Assembly: GCA_046153875.1 (NCBI GenBank)
Contig: JBJXFE010000063.1
Location: 62,001 to 126,000 of the forward strand
Direction of reading: 5' to 3'
Origin: JBJXFE01 sp046153875
GTDB lineage: Bacteria; Planctomycetota; Phycisphaerae; Phycisphaerales; UBA1924
DNA: 64,000 nt
Below, piece after piece: positions 1 through 8,261 of this stretch. Numbering within the stretch: position 1 is the stretch's first letter; every line of letters starts with the position of its first letter. The notes under the pieces were generated by a model, which was not told the origin of the DNA, did not search any database, and saw only the letters and a program-made list of their open reading frames with translations. Both the position numbers and the translations under genes were made by a program.

Positions 1-303
1 GGAATCCGCTGATCGGGCGCGGGTATCGACGGCGCCGCATTCCGGGCACCGCCTCTTCCCGTCGCTTGCGGCCCGCAATCCCGCGAGCGCATACCCGCAT
101 GATTCGCAGACGTTCGGCGGCGCTGGGCGGTCCGCGGCGACGTGAGCGAAGTGAGTAAGGACGGCGGACAAGGTCATGGCCGCGAGGAGCGCGACGCCCC
201 CGGTGATCGGGTAGCCGTTGAGCAGCACGAAACCGCCGACAGCCAGCGCGATGAGACCGAACCACGCAGCGAACCAGGCGGCGTGGCGCAAAGTGTGTCT
301 CAT
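1..303 (-). CDS. Zinc-ribbon membrane protein, partial (C-terminus off the left edge)
   Basis: Read on the minus strand, an ATG at 303 opens a frame that runs uninterrupted off the window start; 101 codons are visible. Residues about 8-29 and 33-50 are hydrophobic and look like two membrane helices. A cytosolic tail follows with two zinc-knuckle pairs: Cys66/Cys69 in a CESCGY motif and Cys86/Cys89 in RCPECG. This helix-plus-ribbon arrangement is frequent in planctomycetes, where its function is unknown. It lies 34 nt downstream of metF on the same strand and may be cotranscribed with it. The presence of a gene is fairly secure; no function can be assigned. Confidence 0.7.
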   Translation of the reverse strand, partial: MRHTLRHAAWFAAWFGLIALAVGGFVLLNGYPITGGVALLAAMTLSAVLTHFAHVAADRPAPPNVCESCGYALAGLRAASDGKRRCPECGAVDTRARSADS

Positions 304-337
304 CCGCTCCGATCCCATCGTGTGCGGGCGAGCCCGA

Positions 338-1252
338 TCACATCAGCCCCCGCGAATCCTGCACGCCCAGCGTCGCATAGATCTCCCGCGTCGCCGTGCT
401 CCGGTTGAGGGTGTAGAAGTGGATTCCCTGCACCTGATGGTCCAGCAGGTCGCGGCACTGTTCGGTGGCCCAGTGGACGCCGACGCGCTTGACGGCCTCC
501 TCGTTGCCGCCGGTGCGGTTGATCGCGCGGATGAGCGGCGCGGGGTAGCGGGCGCCCAGAGCCAGGTCCGCCATGCGCTTCATCCCCGCGATCGAGGTGA
601 CCGGCATGATCCCCGCGATGATGGGGACGGTGATCCCCGCGAGGGCGCACCGGTCGCGAAAGTCGTAGAAGTCGCGGTTTTCAAAGAAAAGCTGCGTGAC
701 GATGAAGTCCGCGCCCGCGTCCACCTTCGCCTTGAGGCGGTCCATCTCGACGAGGCGGTTGGGCGTGTCCGGGTGCCCCTCGACGTAACCCGCGACCCCG
801 AGGCCGAACCCGCGCGGGTCGGGGTGCCGCCGCCCCGAGCCGAACTCGCGGATGAACGCCACCAGGTCGGCCGCGTGCTTGAAGTCGCCGTGCGGCTCGC
901 CCGGGCCGGCCCAGTCGCGCGGCGGATCGCCGCGCAGCGCCATGATGGTGCTGATCCCCGCGTCGGCGTACCGCTGGAGGATCGCTTCGATCTCGCCCTT
1001 CGTGTGGCAGACCGTGGTCAGGTGCGGTACCGGGTCGAGCGTCGTGCGGCTCTTGATCTGCACGCACAGGTCGCGCGTGAGCTCGCGCGTCGAGCCGCCC
1101 GCGCCGTACGTCACCGACACGAACGTCGGGCGCAGCTTCTCGAACTCGCCGATCGACGCGAACAGCTCATCCGCGGAGGCTTTCGTGCGCGGCGGGAAGA
1201 ACTCGAACGAGAAGGTCGCGGGCTGACGGGCGAAGATGTCGCGGATGTGCAT
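338..1252 (-). CDS. metF: 5,10-methylenetetrahydrofolate reductase
   Basis: MetF uses FAD to reduce methylene-tetrahydrofolate to 5-methyl-tetrahydrofolate, the methyl donor for the methionine synthase encoded at 57467. The 304-residue length matches the bacterial family. The N-terminus carries the FSFEFFPPR signature with the catalytic Glu at about residue 17, and ALRGDPP follows in the folate/FAD pocket. I chose the ATG at 1252 (MHIRDIF) over an upstream TTG at 1321, because family members begin close to this point and because the TTG overlaps a good -10 box (TATAGT on the minus strand). Free-standing gene; the zinc-ribbon gene follows 34 nt downstream. Family assignment is very secure. Confidence 0.96.
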   Translation of the reverse strand: MHIRDIFARQPATFSFEFFPPRTKASADELFASIGEFEKLRPTFVSVTYGAGGSTRELTRDLCVQIKSRTTLDPVPHLTTVCHTKGEIEAILQRYADAGISTIMALRGDPPRDWAGPGEPHGDFKHAADLVAFIREFGSGRRHPDPRGFGLGVAGYVEGHPDTPNRLVEMDRLKAKVDAGADFIVTQLFFENRDFYDFRDRCALAGITVPIIAGIMPVTSIAGMKRMADLALGARYPAPLIRAINRTGGNEEAVKRVGVHWATEQCRDLLDHQVQGIHFYTLNRSTATREIYATLGVQDSRGLM

Positions 1253-1320
1253 GGCCCGTGATCCCGACCCGTCAGTGCCCGCGGAACGCTGGGGAGTATC
1301 GGCCGTTGGGGGACGCGACA

Positions 1321-1342
1321 ACTATAGCCCAATATCCGGATA
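1321..1342 (-). promoter_or_regulatory. Putative metF promoter/operator
   Basis: An AT-rich island in GC-rich DNA. On the minus strand it holds TATAGT (1326-1321), a good -10 element that would give a leader of about 60 nt. Just upstream is the perfect 10-bp palindrome TATCCGGATA (1333-1342), a possible repressor site. No convincing -35 element was found. Confidence 0.4.
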
Positions 1343-1385
1343 ATAGGCTAAAGATCCGATGGTGGAGCGGAGTCGTCGAACGCGG

Positions 1386-2822
1386 TCATTTCTCGACCGG
1401 CAAGCCCGCCTGCTCCCACGCGGTGAACCCCCCCGCGAGGTTGATCGCATCGAACCCCGCGCGGCGCAGGAACGCGACGGCCCGCGCCGACCGCCCGCCG
1501 CTGCGGCAGTTCACGATGATCGGGCGATCGCGGGGCAGGTCGGCGTTGTGCGCGATCAGGCGGGTGTGCGCGATGTTGACGGCGTTGGGCTCGCGCCCGT
1601 CAACGAACTCTGAGGCGCGTCGCACGTCGAGCGCCACGGCTCCCCCGGTTCTCAGCCGGGTGTGGGCGGCCGCGGGGTCGATCTCGGCGCTCGGCGTGAG
1701 TGTCCCGCCGCCCGATCGGTAGGGCTCCAGGTCCGCGGGGTCGAAGCAGCCGACGACGCGGTCGAGGCCGATGCGGACGAGGGCCCTCGCGGCCTCGTCG
1801 GCGCGGGGCGGCTCGACAATCAGCACGATGTCCTCGTCGTCGCGGATGAACGAACCCGCGTCGGTGGTGAAGCTGGTGTTCAGCGGCAGGTAGAGCGATC
1901 CCGGGACGTGCCCGGCCAGGAACGCCTTCCAGGAGCGCGTGTCGATGAGCGCCACGCGACGGGTGTCGAGCGACGCCAGTTCGGAGCGGGAGAGAGAGCG
2001 CGGCGACGGGGGAGCGCCGAGCACCGCCGGCCCGTCGCGGTTCTGCCGTTTCATCCGCGCGAAGTACGCCGGGGGTTCGGGCTGGCCCGCGAGGACGAAG
2101 TCCACGAACCCGCGCTCGTCGCCGGCCTCGCGCAGCGCCGGGTTGAACCGCTTCTCGTACCCGACCGTGGACTGCGGCACGGCCCCGAGCGCCTTGCCGC
2201 ACGCGCTGCCCGCCCCGTGCGCGGGCCAGACCTGGATGAACTCCGGGAGCGCGGCGAAGCGGCGGAGCGATCGGAAGAGGTCCCGGGCGGCGGGCCGGGC
2301 CGAGCCCGCGTGGCCCGCGGCGGACTCGAGCAGGTCCGGTCGGCCCACGTCGCCCACGAACACGAAGTCGCCCGTCAGCACGCCCATCGGCGTGTCCGCA
2401 CCGCCGCCGCGATCCGTGACGAGGAAGCACACGTGCTCCGGCGTGTGCCCCGGCGTGTGGATGGCCGTGAACTCGATCGCGCCGATGCCGAAGCGATCGC
2501 CGTCCTTCAGCAGCCGGTGTTCGTAGCTCCCGCCGCCGGTCTTGCCGTCGAGCCAGCGCGGCGTCCAGTCCGCTCCGCCCTCGCCCGACGCGTAGACACG
2601 TGCTCCCACCCGCTCGGCGAGCTCGCGGGCGCCGGACAGGAAGTCCGCGTGGACGTGCGTCTCCGCGACAGCGGTGATCCGCAGCTCCTCGGCCTTCGCC
2701 AGTGCAAGGTACCGGTCCACGTCGCGCTCGGGGTCGAACACGATCGCTTCCCCGGTCTTCTGGCACCCGAAGAGGTACGCGGCCTGGGCGAGCTTCTCGT
2801 CGTAGACCATCCGCATGAACAT
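1386..2822 (-). CDS. CstB-like persulfide dioxygenase with two rhodanese domains
   Basis: 478 residues in three parts. Residues about 1-250 are a metallo-beta-lactamase fold of the persulfide dioxygenase/ETHE1 type, with His56, His58 and Asp60 in THVHAD, His126 in TPGHT and Asp158 in GDVGRPDL. Next comes a degenerate rhodanese domain with no catalytic Cys. The last about 100 residues are an active-type rhodanese with Cys439 in VNCRSGGRSA. This order is that of CstB, which oxidises low-molecular-weight persulfides to thiosulfate during sulfide detoxification. The ATG at 2822 has GGGGAGG six bases upstream. No CstR-like regulator is adjacent. The family is clear; the substrate is inferred. Confidence 0.9.
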   Translation of the reverse strand: MFMRMVYDEKLAQAAYLFGCQKTGEAIVFDPERDVDRYLALAKAEELRITAVAETHVHADFLSGARELAERVGARVYASGEGGADWTPRWLDGKTGGGSYEHRLLKDGDRFGIGAIEFTAIHTPGHTPEHVCFLVTDRGGGADTPMGVLTGDFVFVGDVGRPDLLESAAGHAGSARPAARDLFRSLRRFAALPEFIQVWPAHGAGSACGKALGAVPQSTVGYEKRFNPALREAGDERGFVDFVLAGQPEPPAYFARMKRQNRDGPAVLGAPPSPRSLSRSELASLDTRRVALIDTRSWKAFLAGHVPGSLYLPLNTSFTTDAGSFIRDDEDIVLIVEPPRADEAARALVRIGLDRVVGCFDPADLEPYRSGGGTLTPSAEIDPAAAHTRLRTGGAVALDVRRASEFVDGREPNAVNIAHTRLIAHNADLPRDRPIIVNCRSGGRSARAVAFLRRAGFDAINLAGGFTAWEQAGLPVEK

Positions 2823-2873
2823 GGCGGGCCTCCCCGTGAGGGTAGATGCGGTCGCGGTTGCGAGTCGCCCAAC

Positions 2874-2906
2874 GAAAAACGGCCGGCGCTCATCGCGCCG
2901 GCCGTT
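2874..2906 (-). terminator. Intrinsic terminator of the dockerin-protein gene
   Basis: Perfect 11-bp stem: AACGGCCGGCG at 2878-2888 pairs with CGCCGGCCGTT at 2896-2906 around a 7-nt loop. Read on the minus strand it ends in five Ts. It lies 28 nt after the stop of the 2934..4427 gene and separates that gene from the persulfide dioxygenase. Confidence 0.85.
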
Positions 2907-2933
2907 GGGTTCGAACGAGGAATGGCGTGCGGG

Positions 2934-4427
2934 TTACTGCGAGCACCCGGCGTTGTAGGCGTTCTGGAACGACCCGAAGTCGGCCACGGTGAGCTGCCCG
3001 TCGGCGTTGAAGTCGCAGCGCAGGTCGCCGAGGACGTAACGGGTCTGGAACGACCCGAAGTCCGCGACGCTGAGCTGGCAGTCGCCGGTCATGTCCGGCT
3101 GGCAGGGGCAGGGGACGATGGCCGGAGCCGAGAACTCCGCCGCGGGGCTGCCCGCCGTCGTCGGCTTGAACAGGCCGACGGTGAGCGAGCCGTTGTTCTT
3201 GGGGCCGACGTTCGACTGGAAGCGGTAGTTGTACATCGTGCCCCAGCGCACGGCGTTGGCGAGAGCGTTCTGCGCGTGGGTCTGCGGGCTGTTCCACACC
3301 ACGTTCGGCCCGGTGCGGGATGACGTGAAGTCCGTCCCGTCCCAGGTCTCGCCGCTGTGGTAGTTCACGTCGTGGAACCCGATGCTCGTGGCCGACGCGA
3401 ACAGCGGCACGGGCACGGCGACCGCGCCCGCGGCGCGGTCGGACGTGAGGTTGTAGACCACATACTCGTAGTTCCACAGGCCGTTGCCCGCGGACCAGGC
3501 CTTGGAGCCGATCCAGAAGCGCCCGTCGCCCTGCACGTCGACGGGGTTGAGCACCACGGAGTTGTCCACGGTCCCGCCCGGCCCGCCGTACTGCTTCCAC
3601 GCGTGGATCGCGGGGTCGCGGCGGCGGGTTTGATCGGTGAGCGTAAAGGTGCGGCTTGTTCCGTTCACCGTCATGCGCCGGTACGACGCGTTGTTGGCGT
3701 TATTGCCGGCGGCCGTGTCGTCCGGCGTGATGTAGATGCCCTCGGCGAAGTAGAGCGTGTTCGGGTTCTGCACCGAGTCCTCGATGTCCGCGTGGGCGAC
3801 CTGGATGCGCTTGGACAGTGCCGTGGAGTTCGGGTGGCTGGCGTAGGGGAAGGGGAACGCGCCGGTCGAGGCGTTCACCTGGTAGCGCGGGCCGAGGTTG
3901 CCCTGGCTGCCGTTGAGGCTCGAGGAGTAGGGGTCGGAGCAGCCGACGCCGAGCACGGCGCCGCCGAGGCCGTTGCACGTGTACCCCTCGTTGCTGCACG
4001 CGTTGTAGGTGAGGGCGGTGAAGCCGTGCTTGAGCCAGCCGATGCCGATCATTTCAAGCCGCCCGTTCTTGAGGCGGTACATGTTCTGCGCGATCACCGG
4101 GTGGTTCGGGTTGTTCGCCTGCCACAGGAGGCTCGCCGTCCCGATGTTGCACGACGTGGTGCCCACGCTGTACGCGTTGACAGCGCCGACCGTGCCGAGC
4201 GGTGCGAGCGTGAGGGCCATCGAGCCGCTCGAGCTCTGACTCTGCATCAGTTCGCCGACGATGACGTCCGGGCCGGCGTCCGGAGACCCGATCAGGCCGT
4301 TGACGCCCGCCTGCAGCATCGAGCGAGCGCGGACTGCCGGATCGACCAGGGTCGGACCCGAAGCGAACGCGACGCCCGCTGACACGACCAACCCCGCCGC
4401 CGACAGCGCTGCCACTCGATGCTTCAT
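2934..4427 (-). CDS. Secreted protein with C-terminal dockerin-like EF-hand pair
   Basis: 497 residues. It begins with a Sec signal peptide (basic MKHR, hydrophobic core, cleavage near AFASG at about residue 23). The body of about 400 residues is rich in Asn, Gly, Ser and Thr and belongs to no family I recognise. The last about 55 residues hold two calcium-loop repeats, DMTGDCQLSVADFGSFQ and DFNADGQLTVADFGSFQ, each with the DxxxDxxLxxxD pattern. These resemble dockerin type I/EF-hand modules that are very common at the C-termini of exported planctomycete proteins. The ATG at 4427 has GAGGG seven bases upstream, and a strong terminator follows. Export is well supported; the activity of the body is unknown. 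Confidence 0.85.
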   Translation of the reverse strand: MKHRVAALSAAGLVVSAGVAFASGPTLVDPAVRARSMLQAGVNGLIGSPDAGPDVIVGELMQSQSSSGSMALTLAPLGTVGAVNAYSVGTTSCNIGTASLLWQANNPNHPVIAQNMYRLKNGRLEMIGIGWLKHGFTALTYNACSNEGYTCNGLGGAVLGVGCSDPYSSSLNGSQGNLGPRYQVNASTGAFPFPYASHPNSTALSKRIQVAHADIEDSVQNPNTLYFAEGIYITPDDTAAGNNANNASYRRMTVNGTSRTFTLTDQTRRRDPAIHAWKQYGGPGGTVDNSVVLNPVDVQGDGRFWIGSKAWSAGNGLWNYEYVVYNLTSDRAAGAVAVPVPLFASATSIGFHDVNYHSGETWDGTDFTSSRTGPNVVWNSPQTHAQNALANAVRWGTMYNYRFQSNVGPKNNGSLTVGLFKPTTAGSPAAEFSAPAIVPCPCQPDMTGDCQLSVADFGSFQTRYVLGDLRCDFNADGQLTVADFGSFQNAYNAGCSQ

Positions 4428-4603
4428 GACTTGCCCTCTGCAGTTGGTGGAACCACGGAATCCGACGTGCCCCGACGAGGCTGCAAGCGTACCACGTGAC
4501 AGACCCCGCCGCCAGTGCCTCGCAAGGCCGCGGCCGAGAACAAGGTCCCCGCCCCGTCACATCGCGGGCCGTCTCCCGCTCTGCGGGCCGATGGCTCCGG
4601 TCG

Positions 4604-6682
4604 TCAACGATGTTCGGGGCGGCCCTGCTGAAGGAGGTCGTCGAGCTTGGTTTGGGCTGCCTCCGCCTCCGCATCGTGACCCGCGGCACGCAGGAGTTCG
4701 ACACGCCTGAGGAGCAGGGCAGGATTGTTCGGTTCTCGTTCGACGGCCTCGGCGATCTCTGTGACCGCGTCCGTCGTCCTCCCCGCGAAGTGGAGCGCGA
4801 GCGCCCGCTCACCCCGCAGGACGCCCGACGAAGCGTCGAGCTCGATCGCCTTGCCGAACGCCGAGATCGCGGGACCCCATCGCTCCAGCCCCATCAGGAG
4901 CGACCCGGCGGCGGCCAGGATCGCGGGATCGGTCGAGCCGAGCGCGACAGCACGTTCGGCGAGGCGGGCGGCTTCGGTCGTGTTGCCCTGAGCCAACTCG
5001 ACGCCGGCGACGGCGACGTGCGCACCCGCTTGGCGTGGGTGCCGCGCGAGCACCGAGCGATAGAAACCCTCGAACTCCTCCGGGGCCGCGCCGCGCCGCG
5101 CGAGGAGGGCGGCCGCGTAGCGCAGGAACTCGTCGGTCGGCTCGCGCTGGTCGATGGCGCGCCGGGCGAAACGGTCCGCGTCATCGAACCGCCCGACGAT
5201 CGCGGAAAGGGACGCGAGCCGGGTGTTCACGTCCGCGCTGCGCGCCCACCCGATCCCGCCGTCACCCGGTGGGCCCGCGCGGCGCAGGTGCGCGATCGCA
5301 GTTTCGGCCCGCGCCCGGTCCGCCTCCGGCGGCGCGAAACCAGGGGCGAGGTACTCCGCGGCCGCCAGGCGCACGCCCGAATCCAGCAACCCGCCGCGCC
5401 ACAGGTGATAGCGGACGACGATCCCCCACGCGCCGGCAAGAAGCAGGGCCGCGGCGGCGGGCGCGAAGGCCAACCCGGCGCGCGTCCACCGTCCTCGGTA
5501 TCGCAACTGGAGGTTCTGCAGCCGCACGTTCGGCACGCGCGCCATGCACCAGAGCTTCCACGCGGCGAAGGAGCCGATTCCCGCGAGCCCCGCGGCCATC
5601 AGCAGCGGCACCTGGTCGAGGAACCCCCGGAACCCGAGCAGGAGCGCGACGAACAGCGCCGCGAGCACAACCTCGCCCGCGCGGCTCAGGTCGTAGGGGC
5701 GCTGGCGTTTCACGGCCTTCCGTCCTGCTTTCGCCCGTGCGTTGAACATCGGCGGCGGCGCGAACCCGAACCGCAGCGCGCCATTCGGGCACACGCTCAC
5801 GCAGTCCATGCACTTCATGCACCCGGGATCGACGACCATCCCGTAGTCGCGCACCTCCTCGTGCACGCGGACGTTGGAGGTGCATACGGCGGTGCAGTGC
5901 CCGCAGTGTTCGCAGTCGTCGTTCACGAGAATGCGCCCGACTGCGACCGTGTCGGCGGGGCCGAAGAAACCCCCATACGGGCAGCCGTAGGTGCAGAAAC
6001 CCTTGGCTCCGAGGAAGTAGACGGTGGCGAACCCGCACACGCCCAGGAAGGGGATCGCGACGTACCACGCGGGGAACGTGGCCCAGAAATCAGGCACGAA
6101 GAACTCGGGGTGGAGCGCGGGCCGGTCGGCCGGGGGCCCGATCCACAGGGGCATGGCGGCCCCGGAGGCGGTGAACGCGGGCTGGATCAATTCGCGGCGC
6201 AGCGTCGGCCAGACGAACATGTAGATCGCCAGCCCCAACGGCGCGAGGATCAAGAGGCGCGTGCGGAACGGCTTGGGATGAACGCCCACCCGCTTCATCA
6301 TCCACCCGCACAGGTCCTGGAGCGCCACGACGTGGCACCCCCAGCCGCAGAACACGCGCCCGAAGACGAGCGTGGACAGGATCGCCAGCGCGAAGAACAC
6401 GAACCCCGCGTTGAGCAGCCCCCGCTCAAGCGTGTACATGCTTTCGGAGGGTTCGACCGGCGAGAGCGTCATCCCGGCGTACATCCACTGCGCGATGTGG
6501 ATGGCGAACACCACGTGGACGAGGATCAGCACGCCCGCGCGGCGCGGACCGCTGCGTGACCGGCGGACCTTCGGCGCGGACGAGGCGAGCAGCGGGAGCG
6601 GGATCGACGCGGCACGGGCGGCACGCTCCCCGCAGTGTTTCACGTGCGGCGCGGCGGTGGGGGAGTGGGCCGGGGCGTCCAT
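4604..6682 (-). CDS. Membrane 4Fe-4S ferredoxin (NapH/NosR-like) fused to TPR repeats
   Basis: 692 residues. The first half has about five membrane helices with FCGWGC (Cys112/116) and FCTYGC (Cys230/234), the motifs typical of polyferredoxins such as NapH, NosR and CcoG. Two ferredoxin cluster motifs follow: Cys257/260/263/267 and Cys288/291/294/298-Pro, so two 4Fe-4S clusters are expected. After two more membrane helices (about 350-420) the C-terminal 200 residues are alanine-rich TPR-like helix pairs. The likely role is electron transfer from or to the quinone pool, with the TPR part docking a partner. No nitrate or nitrous-oxide reductase gene is nearby, so the partner is unknown. Confidence 0.85.
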   Translation of the reverse strand: MDAPAHSPTAAPHVKHCGERAARAASIPLPLLASSAPKVRRSRSGPRRAGVLILVHVVFAIHIAQWMYAGMTLSPVEPSESMYTLERGLLNAGFVFFALAILSTLVFGRVFCGWGCHVVALQDLCGWMMKRVGVHPKPFRTRLLILAPLGLAIYMFVWPTLRRELIQPAFTASGAAMPLWIGPPADRPALHPEFFVPDFWATFPAWYVAIPFLGVCGFATVYFLGAKGFCTYGCPYGGFFGPADTVAVGRILVNDDCEHCGHCTAVCTSNVRVHEEVRDYGMVVDPGCMKCMDCVSVCPNGALRFGFAPPPMFNARAKAGRKAVKRQRPYDLSRAGEVVLAALFVALLLGFRGFLDQVPLLMAAGLAGIGSFAAWKLWCMARVPNVRLQNLQLRYRGRWTRAGLAFAPAAAALLLAGAWGIVVRYHLWRGGLLDSGVRLAAAEYLAPGFAPPEADRARAETAIAHLRRAGPPGDGGIGWARSADVNTRLASLSAIVGRFDDADRFARRAIDQREPTDEFLRYAAALLARRGAAPEEFEGFYRSVLARHPRQAGAHVAVAGVELAQGNTTEAARLAERAVALGSTDPAILAAAGSLLMGLERWGPAISAFGKAIELDASSGVLRGERALALHFAGRTTDAVTEIAEAVEREPNNPALLLRRVELLRAAGHDAEAEAAQTKLDDLLQQGRPEHR

Positions 6683-6730
6683 GACCGCGTAGACGGTAGG
6701 CCGACGCGCTTGTCTTCCGCGTAACGCACG

Positions 6731-6832
6731 TCAGGACTCGATCCAGGCCCACACCCCCAGCACGATCAGAACGATCAGCACGACGCCCATCACGGCGGCG
6801 ATCACGTTGGTCATGTGGGTCTTGCGGCGCAT
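6731..6832 (-). CDS. Small single-helix membrane protein, 33 residues
   Basis: Short frame in the gap between pilT and the 4Fe-4S gene. It has a basic N-terminus (MRRKTHMTN) followed by about 20 hydrophobic residues (VIAAVMGVVLIVLIVLGVWAW) and a stop. GTGAGG lies about five bases upstream of the ATG, a usable ribosome site. The pattern is what a genuine small membrane protein looks like, but a chance frame cannot be excluded. No family recognised. Confidence 0.5.
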   Translation of the reverse strand: MRRKTHMTNVIAAVMGVVLIVLIVLGVWAWIES

Positions 6833-6875
6833 GGGGCCTCACTTCCCCGTGGAGTTGCGGCGGTTCTCACCGGGC

Positions 6876-8003
6876 TCACGACTTCACGGTGCGGATGCGG
6901 TGGACCAGGGTCTGGGCCTTCACGTCCACGCCCTTGAGCATGCTGTCCAGGGCCTGCTGGTTGGGGGCGAACGCCATCGCGGTCTGGAGCGCGACCATTT
7001 CCTTCTTCACCAGTTCCGAGAGCGAATACGTGAAGCTCCGCATCCCTTCGTGGATGGACCCGTTGATGATCGCCGGCACGTCCTGCTCCTGCCCGTCACG
7101 GATCTTGTCGCGGACGATCGCGGTGTTGAGCAGGACCTCGGTCGCGGGGATCATGCCCGCGCCGGTTTCCGCGAGCGCGGGCAGCAGCCGCTGGGCGCAC
7201 ACGGCCCGCATGCTCGTGGCCAGGGCCGAGCGGATGAACGAGTGCTCCTCGCGCGGGAAGAACTCCAGGATGCGGTTGAAGCTCTGCATCGTGTCGGCCG
7301 TGTGCAGCGACCCGAAGACCAGGTGCCCGGTCTCCGCGGCCTGGATGGCCGCGAGCACGGTGTCGTGGTCGCGCATCTCGCCGATGAAGACCACGTCGGG
7401 GTCCTGGCGCACCACGTACCGCAGGGCCTGGGCGTAGTTGGGCACATCGATCCCGATCTCGCGCTGGCTGATGATCGCCTTCTTGCGCGAGAAGTGGTAC
7501 TCGACCGGGTCCTCGATGGTAATGATGTGGACGGCCTCGCGGCTGTTGATGTGCTCGATCATCGCGGCCAGTGTCGTGCTCTTGCCCGAGCCCGTGACGC
7601 CGCAGACCAGGACCATGCCCTCGTTGGTTTTCTCGACCAGCTCGCTGTAGATCGGCGGCAGGTGCAGGTCCTCGTAGGTGGGGATCTCCGACTTCACTCG
7701 CCGGATCGCGGCGTTGGTGTGCCCGCCCGACTTGAAGACGTCCACGCGGAAGCGATCCCCGCCGACGAAGGTGGCGAAGTCCACGCCGCCTTCGGCCTCG
7801 ATGCGCGGGCGCAGGTGGGGCAGGATGATCGGGTCGAGGATGTGGTCCGCTTCCTCGGCCGTGATCGGCGCCCCCTGGATCGGGCGCAGCGTCCCGTTGA
7901 TCCGGTAGGTCGGGGGGATCCCGACCTTGATGTGCAGGTCCGAGGCGTCGAGTTTGCCCATGGACTCGAGCAGCCGGTGGATCGTGACCGCGCCTTCCAG
8001 CAT
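6876..8003 (-). CDS. pilT: Twitching-motility ATPase PilT
   Basis: 375-residue hexameric secretion ATPase that depolymerises type IV pilins and retracts the pilus at the inner membrane. Visible motifs are Walker A GVTGSGKST (135-143, Lys141), the Asp box TIEDPVEY (about 162-169), Walker B VVFIGEMRD (204-212) and the His box GSLHTADT (231-238). The N-terminal PAS-like domain with SDLH at 21-24 is present. The C-terminal AIRNLIRE motif is replaced by AIVRDKIRDG. ATG at 8003 has GGGAG upstream. No pilB or pilC is adjacent, so it appears as a stand-alone gene. The assignment to the PilT/PilU family is firm. Confidence 0.95.
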   Translation of the reverse strand: MLEGAVTIHRLLESMGKLDASDLHIKVGIPPTYRINGTLRPIQGAPITAEEADHILDPIILPHLRPRIEAEGGVDFATFVGGDRFRVDVFKSGGHTNAAIRRVKSEIPTYEDLHLPPIYSELVEKTNEGMVLVCGVTGSGKSTTLAAMIEHINSREAVHIITIEDPVEYHFSRKKAIISQREIGIDVPNYAQALRYVVRQDPDVVFIGEMRDHDTVLAAIQAAETGHLVFGSLHTADTMQSFNRILEFFPREEHSFIRSALATSMRAVCAQRLLPALAETGAGMIPATEVLLNTAIVRDKIRDGQEQDVPAIINGSIHEGMRSFTYSLSELVKKEMVALQTAMAFAPNQQALDSMLKGVDVKAQTLVHRIRTVKS

Positions 8004-8261
8004 GTGGTCGCTCCCGGTTTGTCACCGCCCCAGCACGAGTAACCCGGCGGCGAGGTGGATGAGCGAATGCCCGAGGGGAGAGGATCAGGTCAACGGGAGT
8101 GTATCAGAAGGGCTGGCGTACGCGATTGCCGACGGGGAGGCGAAGAGTTGGGAGCCGAGCCGGTGCTTCGATCCGCCCGCCGCTGTTTCGCCTCTCGACG
8201 TGTTCGTCCGGCGCCCTCCGCGCCTCCGCGAGAGCCTCGCGCCGCCGACACGCGGTTGCGG

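Noticed and set aside
4496..6559. Long plus-strand frame opposite the 4Fe-4S/TPR gene
   Set aside because: Low-complexity Arg/Glu/Gly-rich translation with no motifs; the minus strand has intact cysteine clusters.
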